Below, one piece after another: positions 6,498 to 10,422 of a DNA stretch of 10,422 bases. The notes below the pieces were generated by a model. The model searched no databases. It was given only the letters and a program-made list of their open reading frames with translations, and was not told where the DNA came from. The DNA comes from Actinomycetota bacterium (GTDB lineage: Bacteria > Actinomycetota > CADDZG01 > WHSQ01). A program made the translations under genes and the position numbers. The stretch is taken from the NCBI GenBank assembly GCA_016781115.1, contig JADDQX010000060.1, positions 1 through 10,422 on the forward strand. Direction: 5' to 3'. How positions within the stretch are numbered: the stretch's first letter is position 1; each line of letters starts with the position of its first letter.

Positions 6498-7068
6498 CGA
6501 GCTGAGGACGGAGCTGGCGGACGAGAGGGAAACGACTCGTCGCCTGCGCGAGGTCGACGAGCTCAAGAACAGTTACATCGCGTCCGCAGCCCATGACATG
6601 CGGAATCCGCTGGCCGCGGTGCTCGCGCTGGCCTCGATCCTGTCGAGTGACACCGGCAAGCTCAGCGCGGAGAAACGCTCTCGCTGCCTGGAGACACTTG
6701 CGGAGGCCGCACGACGAGCCGATGAGTCACTCACCGACCTCGTGGAGATCAGCCGGCTGATGACCGCCGACGTCTCTTTGCAGTGCCACGAGTTCGACCT
6801 CGCCAGCGTGGTCGAGGACGTCTTGGGATCGACTCCCGGACTCAGCAGACGTCCCTGTCACAAGGATCTAGAGCCGGTGGTCGTCCAGGCCGACGAATCC
6901 AAGATGGTCCGGGTCCTCCGAAACCTCCTCGAGGACGTGTTGCGCCAGGCCCCGGCCGGTTCACCCATCTCGGTAACGGTGGGCGCCCGCGGCCCCGAAG
7001 CCGTGCTGTCGGTAGGGGGCGGGGTCCGGGGGTCCCTCGGAAGACCTCGCACAACGACATCGCCCTAG
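6403..7068 (+). CDS. Soluble sensor histidine kinase (reading frame disrupted at both ends)
   Basis: The longest open frame gives 221 residues from GTG at 6403, preceded by a GAGGGGG ribosome-like site. A short coiled coil (about 28-57) leads to a HisKA domain with H box SAAHDMRNPLAAV; the phospho-acceptor is His64. The ATP-binding domain begins with VRVLRNLLEDVLRQAP (N box, N174). It has no membrane helix or sensory domain, so the signal must come from a cytoplasmic partner. The frame breaks after VLSV (codon 204, 7012-7014) at a G-rich run, and the missing G boxes continue in another frame to 7253. The first 22 residues are Arg-rich and shadow-like, while another frame upstream looks coding. 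A repaired gene would span about 6351-7253 and give about 300 residues. Its cognate regulator follows directly. Confidence 0.75.
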   Translation: MLLTSPTRWLRRPRLRLIRSRTRDLGDLEDALELRTELADERETTRRLREVDELKNSYIASAAHDMRNPLAAVLALASILSSDTGKLSAEKRSRCLETLAEAARRADESLTDLVEISRLMTADVSLQCHEFDLASVVEDVLGSTPGLSRRPCHKDLEPVVVQADESKMVRVLRNLLEDVLRQAPAGSPISVTVGARGPEAVLSVGGGVRGSLGRPRTTTSP

Positions 7069-7253
7069 CGCGCCCGGACGATCGATCTGCCGGAGGAATC
7101 GGGTTGTTCCTCCTCGCTCGCTTCGCGGAATGCCACGGCGGCCGTGTAGAAGTCTCGTCGGGTGCCACGCGTGGCAGGGTGGTCTCCCTTCGCTTACCTC
7201 TCAGCGAGGTGCGCAAGCAGGCTCGGCGCGCGGGCATCGGCGCCGCGCTATGA
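7017..7253 (+). pseudogene. Out-of-frame C-terminal part of the histidine kinase ATP-binding domain
   Basis: One base behind the kinase frame, this stretch encodes GPGVPRK and then GGIGLFLLARFAECHGGRVEVSS, the G1 and G2 boxes of a HATPase_c domain, ending at TGA 7251-7253. The joint lies in GTAGGGGGCGGGG (7012-7024), where a missing G would account for the shift. Without this part the kinase cannot complete its nucleotide pocket. The cause could be a sequencing error in the G run, a true mutation or programmed slippage. Confidence 0.7.
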
Positions 7254-7312
7254 CCGCGGTCGCGGAACGACGCGCCCCGGTTGGCGCGTCCGCTGGCAGG
7301 GCGCATCCGTGA
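7250..7312 (+). CDS. Possible 20-residue linking peptide ORF
   Basis: ATG at 7250 overlaps the kinase stop as ATGA, and its own TGA (7310-7312) overlaps the regulator GTG start as GTGA. The codons favour G/C endings (MTAVAERRAPVGASAGRAHP). It could be a translational coupling peptide, a residual N-terminus of the regulator in the wrong frame, or chance. There is no independent ribosome site. Confidence 0.2.
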   Translation: MTAVAERRAPVGASAGRAHP

Positions 7313-7986
7313 ACGACGCTCACAGCGGCTCCGTCCGGTTGCTGGTCTGTGATGACCATCTCATCCTCGCGGAGGCACTCAAGATGGTTGTCGATAGCCA
7401 CGACGGCATCGAGCTGATCGCCGACCCCACAGGGGATCCGGAAGAGGCGATCCAGCTGGCTGGGTCGGGGCGCCCCCACGTCGTCTTGATGGACGTCGAC
7501 CTCGGGGCGGACATCGACGGCATCGAGGCGACGCGTCGCATCAAGGACATCTCGCCGGAGACCAAGGTCGTGATCCTGACGGGCTCGAAGGACAACGGGC
7601 TGCTCGTGCGCGCGGTAGAGGCCGGCGCCTCTGGCTTCCTCGGCAAGGGCAAGGCCATCGACGCCGTGCTCGAAGCCGTCGAGGCCGCGGCGCGTGGTGA
7701 GGTCCTGATCGATCCCACGGAGCTCTCGAAGGTCCTGCACGAAGTGGCTCGAGAGCGAGCGAACAGTCGGGATGCGGAGCTTCTTCTCCGACAGCTCACG
7801 GCCCGCGAGCGAGAGATCCTGCAGCAGCTGGCGCACGGTAAGACCAACGAGGAGGTCGCGGGCGAGCTTTTCATCAGTCCCCAGACGGTGCAGACCCACG
7901 TGCGGAACACCTTCGCGAAGTTGGGCGTTCACTCCAAGCTCGAGGCGGTCACCTTCGCGGTTCGGCACCGCGTCATCGAGATCTAG
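7309..7986 (+). CDS. NarL/FixJ-family response regulator
   Basis: 225 residues from GTG at 7309. An N-terminal receiver domain (about 9-125) has the acidic pair D15-D16, phospho-acceptor D62 (VLMDVDL), T91 (ILTGS) and K113 (GFLGKGK). A linker leads to a LuxR-type helix-turn-helix (about 162-222: LTAREREILQQLAHGKTNEEV, then ISPQTVQTHVRNTFAKLGV). All signature residues are present, so it should be phosphorylated and bind DNA as a dimer. It follows the kinase by 55 bases and precedes the signal peptidase by 24 bases, so the three are probably co-transcribed. The upstream ribosome site is weak (GCAGGGCGC), which suggests coupling. Likely targets are the surface genes nearby, but no operator could be identified. 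Confidence 0.92.
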   Translation: MNDAHSGSVRLLVCDDHLILAEALKMVVDSHDGIELIADPTGDPEEAIQLAGSGRPHVVLMDVDLGADIDGIEATRRIKDISPETKVVILTGSKDNGLLVRAVEAGASGFLGKGKAIDAVLEAVEAAARGEVLIDPTELSKVLHEVARERANSRDAELLLRQLTAREREILQQLAHGKTNEEVAGELFISPQTVQTHVRNTFAKLGVHSKLEAVTFAVRHRVIEI

Positions 7987-8010
7987 CTCCGTCTGGGTCT
8001 GGGAGGAGAC

Positions 8011-8658
8011 ATGCCGCGGCTCGTGAAGGAGGCCCCACCTTCGCGACCCGACATCGACAACGACGACGTCGAAACAGGACGGGAACCCACTACGGCTACC
8101 GCGGTCTGCGACCAGCGCTCACCGACGACCAAGCGTGGCACGCTCAAGAAGGTCTGGAGCGTGGTTTCCAGCCTGCTTACGCTCGCCGCGTTTGTGGGCT
8201 GGTTCCTCTACCTGCGGCCGGTTTCCCTCGGCGGCGACGTGACGTACGTGCGGGTCGCCGGCATCAGCATGGAGCCGCTGTTCCACAGCGACGACCTCGT
8301 GCTGGTGAGGAAGCAGGCCGAGTACCACAAGGGAGACATCGTCGCCTTCCAGATCCCTGAAGGCGAAGCCGGTGCCGGCGTCTACGTGATCCACAGGATC
8401 GTGGGGGGATCGCCGGAGGAGGGCTTCGTCCTTCAAGGGGATAACAGGGACACGGCCGATCTCTGGCATCCGAAGCCAGAGGAGATCGCGGGCGCTTACA
8501 TGTTCAAGGTCCCGGGCGCCCGTCACATCCTTCCGCGTCTTCTGACTCCGCTCGGGATCGCCTCTTTCGCCGGCATCCTCACCCTCCTGGTGATGTTGGG
8601 CGGCGAAGACGAGCCCAAGAAGCACCACCGCTTCCGGCGCGCCCCGAGCGACCACTAG
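8011..8658 (+). CDS. Type I signal peptidase, S26B (SipW/ER-like) family
   Basis: 215 residues, ATG preceded by GGAGGAG (8002-8008). A polar cytoplasmic N-terminus (1-47) is followed by a membrane helix (about 48-68). The catalytic region has Ser86 in GISMEPLF, His128 in VYVIHRIVG in place of the Lys of ordinary bacterial SPase I, and GDNRDTAD (143-150) carrying the conserved Asp. A second helix (about 178-197) and a basic tail (KKHHRFRR) end the protein. The Ser/His pair marks the archaeal, ER and SipW-type peptidases, which in Bacillus process biofilm fibre proteins. The nearby short secreted proteins with matching leaders are its likely substrates. It is transcribed with the two-component genes. 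Confidence 0.9.
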   Translation: MPRLVKEAPPSRPDIDNDDVETGREPTTATAVCDQRSPTTKRGTLKKVWSVVSSLLTLAAFVGWFLYLRPVSLGGDVTYVRVAGISMEPLFHSDDLVLVRKQAEYHKGDIVAFQIPEGEAGAGVYVIHRIVGGSPEEGFVLQGDNRDTADLWHPKPEEIAGAYMFKVPGARHILPRLLTPLGIASFAGILTLLVMLGGEDEPKKHHRFRRAPSDH

Positions 8659-8671
8659 TCCGGCGCTCGGT

Positions 8672-8695
8672 CAACTACCTCGGATCAGGTAGTTG
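8672..8695 (+). terminator. Hairpin after the signal peptidase gene
   Basis: A perfect 9-bp stem CAACTACCT / AGGTAGTTG with loop CGGATC lies 13 bases after the peptidase stop codon. It is followed by GAATTACTAG rather than a T run, so termination may be partial. As a symmetric element it could alternatively bind a regulator. Confidence 0.55.
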
Positions 8696-8737
8696 GAATT
8701 ACTAGCCACGGGGCATCTCGCCCACCCGCTATTTCCA

Positions 8738-8743
8738 TAACTT
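8738..8743 (+). promoter_or_regulatory. Candidate -10 box for a leaderless transcript
   Basis: TAACTT fits the TANNNT pattern and ends 6 bases before the ATG at 8750. No ribosome site is visible in the preceding 40 bases. This is the arrangement seen in actinobacterial leaderless genes. No -35 box is evident. Confidence 0.35.
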
Positions 8744-8749
8744 GTCCCT

Positions 8750-9160
8750 ATGAGAAACCAGCCGGTACGGGTCCTGATCGCAAGCGAGCCAGAGGTTCTG
8801 CGCTCCGCCGTTGCGAGCATCCTGGCCCGAGACGAGCGCCTCCGGATCCAGGTCCGCGAAGCCCACGAGGACCGGTGGATCGTGGCCGGAGAGGCCCCAG
8901 TCGACGCGCTGATCATCTCCCGGGAGAGCGACCTGATGGCGATCGTCGCTCCCGGCACCCTGATCGTCCGCGTAGACGAGGTCCGCCTCTGCCTCGAGCT
9001 CTGCGTCGACGGCGCCGTCACAGAGCTCCCCTACGAGGGCCTTAGCGCTCTTGCCGATCTTCTCGTCGAACGATGTGGAGCGGGGCCACCGGCCTCCTCG
9101 ACGCCGAGGTCTCCGGCGCCCACCGAGAGCCTCGAAGGAAGGAGCGTCCGAGCGCCTTGA
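8750..9160 (+). CDS. Degenerate receiver-like protein (pseudo-receiver), unknown function
   Basis: 136 residues. The first 105 follow the receiver fold pattern of the nearby regulator: VRVLIASEPEVLRSAVASIL at the N-terminus, a DALIIS strand, and TLIVRVD in place of the Thr strand. Every phosphorylation residue is replaced: the acidic pair is SE, the acceptor Asp strand reads IISRES, and the Thr and Lys positions are lost. The tail (about 110-136) is Pro/Ser/Ala-rich with no DNA-binding domain and no signal peptide. It would be a cytoplasmic, non-phosphorylated protein. It may titrate or modulate the response regulator or kinase, or be an unrelated small protein of similar shape. It lies between the peptidase and its likely substrates. 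Confidence 0.65.
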   Translation: MRNQPVRVLIASEPEVLRSAVASILARDERLRIQVREAHEDRWIVAGEAPVDALIISRESDLMAIVAPGTLIVRVDEVRLCLELCVDGAVTELPYEGLSALADLLVERCGAGPPASSTPRSPAPTESLEGRSVRAP

Positions 9161-9264
9161 CCTACGACCGGCTCACAGACGAGCCACACGCCTGAATCAA
9201 GAAGCAAGAAGCAAAAGAGGAAGAAGCAACAAACCAGCCAGCAACACGACGAAAGGAAAGAGAA
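9161..9264 (+). promoter_or_regulatory. A-rich leader upstream of the small secreted proteins
   Basis: From about 9196 to 9264 the sequence is strikingly A/G-rich and C-spaced (repeats of AAGAAGCAA), unlike the GC-rich surroundings. It ends in ribosome site AAAGGAAAG (9252-9260), four bases before the ATG. Such an unstructured purine-rich leader favours efficient initiation, as expected for an abundant structural protein. No clear promoter hexamers were seen. Confidence 0.45.
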
Positions 9265-9657
9265 ATGAAGAAGCGACTCACTATCGGTCTCATCGTAGGA
9301 ACCGCGGTCTTCGCTGCGGTGTTCGGAATGGCCGCCAACCTTGGCGTTCAGAGCGACTCTCTGGGAGCTGGTGCCGCCGACGTCGTCTCTTGCGACGACA
9401 GCATCAGTGTCGCCTACACCACGGGTTGGAACGCCACGGCCAAGAAGTACGTGGTCAACACGATCACGGTCAGCGGCATCGACGGCGCCACCTGCGCCGG
9501 CCACAAGCTCTCCGTGACGGTTCTGGATGGCAAGGGTGCCGTCCTCGGGAGCGAGCTGACCGACACGGTGGCCTCCACCGACAGCTCGAAGACCTTCTCG
9601 GGCCTCACGCTCGCGGCCACGAACGTGGAAGACGTTCACGCAGCTCTGACCGAGTAG
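9265..9657 (+). CDS. Small secreted protein 1 with SipW-type signal peptide
   Basis: 130 residues. A Lys/Arg start and hydrophobic core (MKKRLTIGLIVGTAVFAAVF) lead to AANLGVQSDSLGAGAADV, the arrangement of leaders cleaved by SipW-type peptidases: a small-residue site followed by a strand that becomes the mature N-terminus. The mature part is a beta-rich domain with two cysteines, C43 (SCDDSISVAY) and C77 (CAGHKLSVTVLDGKG), probably disulfide-linked. It resembles actinobacterial 'SipW-dependent signal peptide' proteins and, more distantly, the TasA/camelysin group. Being first in a row of three and near the S26B peptidase, it is likely a surface or fibre subunit. The exact function is unknown. 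Confidence 0.8.
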   Translation: MKKRLTIGLIVGTAVFAAVFGMAANLGVQSDSLGAGAADVVSCDDSISVAYTTGWNATAKKYVVNTITVSGIDGATCAGHKLSVTVLDGKGAVLGSELTDTVASTDSSKTFSGLTLAATNVEDVHAALTE

Positions 9658-9671
9658 CCAGGAGCGCGACG

Positions 9672-9701
9672 GGTGGCCACGGGCTCAGGTCCGTGGCCAC
9701 C
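9672..9701 (+). terminator. Strong hairpin between secreted protein genes 1 and 2
   Basis: A perfect 11-bp stem GGTGGCCACGG / CCGTGGCCACC with an 8-base loop lies 14 bases after the stop of gene 1. No T-rich tail follows, and the next gene starts 56 bases later. It fits an intra-operon attenuator or RNA-stabilising 3' structure that would make gene 1 more abundant than genes 2 and 3. Confidence 0.6.
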
Positions 9702-9757
9702 AGCCGCGTTCAAGGCTGGAGATGCCACACAACGTCACGAAGGGACTGGGAGGTTTC

Positions 9758-10150
9758 GTGAGCAAGCGTTTGTTCGTAGCCCTGCTGCTCGGCGCAGCGA
9801 TGTGCGCCGTAGCCGGCATGGCCGCGTCCCTGGACGTTTCCTCCGCCGGCAGCCTCGGAGCGGGCTCGGCCTCGATCCCCTCCTGCGATGACACGGTCGA
9901 TATCTCCTACAAGCTCGACGAGACCAAGGTCACCCACGTGATCGTGGCCGGCATCGCGGATCCGGCGTGCGTGGGCGCGAACCTGTCTCTCACCCTCGTC
10001 GACACCGACGGCAACGCTCTCGTTTCCACGTCTCCGGTTCGAGTGCAGCTCGGCGCGGGCAACGGCAGCACGGCCGTCACGGTCGAGCTCAGCTCACCCG
10101 TGGATGTCGCGGCCGTGAGCAACGTCCACGTCATGCTGGAGGGGCCGTAG
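9758..10150 (+). CDS. Small secreted protein 2 with SipW-type signal peptide
   Basis: GTG at 9758 is preferred over the upstream in-frame ATG at 9722. GGGAGG (9748-9753) lies four bases before the GTG, and this start gives 130 residues, exactly the length of protein 1. The leader (SKRLFVALLLGAAM...) ends in MAASLDVSSAGSLGAGSASI, parallel to the first protein. C43 (SCDDTVDISY) and C71 (CVGANLSLTLVDTDG) occupy matching places. The mature parts share the VxGI...C.G..LS.T..D..G pattern but are otherwise diverged. It is probably a second subunit processed by the same peptidase. Confidence 0.82.
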   Translation: MSKRLFVALLLGAAMCAVAGMAASLDVSSAGSLGAGSASIPSCDDTVDISYKLDETKVTHVIVAGIADPACVGANLSLTLVDTDGNALVSTSPVRVQLGAGNGSTAVTVELSSPVDVAAVSNVHVMLEGP

Positions 10151-10422
10151 ATGAAGCGACGGGTGTCGCTTTCGGTGATCGTCCTGTTGACCGCGGCCCT
10201 CGCGTTCCGCTCAGGCCAGCATCCGCTCGAACTCGACGGCATCGTCCTCACGAGCGAGGCCGCTTGCGCGCAGGGCACCCTCTCGGTCGGCTATGACAGC
10301 GCGTTCCAGCGCGTTCCGCCCCCGCCCGGCTATCGCGTGCAGCGCGTGCATGTGTCGGGCTTGGCCAACTGCGCTGGCGGCCGCATCGCGGTCGTCCTTT
10401 CTCATCACGACGAGGACCTCGC
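10151..10422 (+). CDS. Small secreted protein 3 of the same family (partial, cut by right edge)
   Basis: ATG at 10151 follows the stop of protein 2 without a gap. GGAGGGG (10138-10144), inside the end of that gene, is its ribosome site. The 90 visible residues start with a hydrophobic leader (MKRRVSLSVIVLLTAALAF). Then comes a domain with C39 (ACAQGTLSVGY) and C74 (VSGLANCAGGRIAVVL), the same two-cysteine pattern as proteins 1 and 2. The LGAG leader motif is absent, so cleavage may differ, and a PPPP insertion (56-59) lies between the cysteines. The frame stays open to the end of the window. Confidence 0.8.
   Translation, partial: MKRRVSLSVIVLLTAALAFRSGQHPLELDGIVLTSEAACAQGTLSVGYDSAFQRVPPPPGYRVQRVHVSGLANCAGGRIAVVLSHHDEDL

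Noticed and set aside
7162..7308. N-terminal extension of the response regulator from ATG 7162
   Set aside because: The added residues are Arg/Trp-rich and overlap the out-of-frame kinase C-terminus. The receiver domain begins normally a few residues after GTG 7309.
7201..7968. 255-residue minus-strand frame opposite the response regulator
   Set aside because: The plus strand encodes a textbook receiver plus LuxR helix-turn-helix protein; the antisense frame has no recognisable features.
9722..9757. ATG at 9722 as start of secreted protein 2
   Set aside because: It adds 12 polar residues before the signal peptide and lacks a ribosome site. GTG 9758 has GGGAGG at good spacing and restores the 130-residue length of its paralogue.

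Overview
This GC-rich window looks like chromosomal DNA of an actinomycete-type bacterium (Actinomycetota; probably an uncultured or deep-branching member, class not assignable here). The reasons are the strong G/C preference at third codon positions, a C+-type ribosomal protein L33, GTG starts, an LPxTG-like anchor and a NarL-type response regulator. Most of the coding capacity is for the cell surface and its control.

Left third (1-2995, minus strand): one very long surface-protein gene that runs off the left edge. It reads, in order: signal peptide, a region resembling 'choice-of-anchor P', five cadherin-like repeats of about 97-102 residues with four cysteines each, a Pro/Ala stalk, LPFTG, a membrane helix, and a tail of more than 120 residues ending in lysine-rich repeats. 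It has no stop codon inside the window. Across a 165-bp divergent gap lies rpmG (53 aa). Next comes a tiny reverse-strand gene that seems to have lost one base, then about 330 bp of gene-free DNA that includes the leader of the next operon.

Centre (3851-6228, plus): a three-gene WxL-type operon. Two secreted 195-aa paralogues are followed by a membrane-anchored WxL-interacting protein (DUF916-like) with a cytoplasmic tail of 14 consecutive prolines. Hairpins follow the operon.

Right part (about 6314-10422, plus): a soluble histidine kinase, a NarL/FixJ response regulator and an S26B (SipW/ER-type, Ser/His) signal peptidase in tandem. After a hairpin come a degenerate receiver protein lacking all phosphorylation residues and three consecutive small secreted paralogues with SipW-type leaders, the last cut by the right edge. 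The simplest model is a locally controlled system in which a dedicated signal peptidase matures small surface or fibre subunits, analogous in logic to tapA-sipW-tasA. The kinase reading frame is interrupted twice; with the tiny reverse-strand gene this makes three apparent single-base disruptions, so either sequence errors or real decay must be considered.
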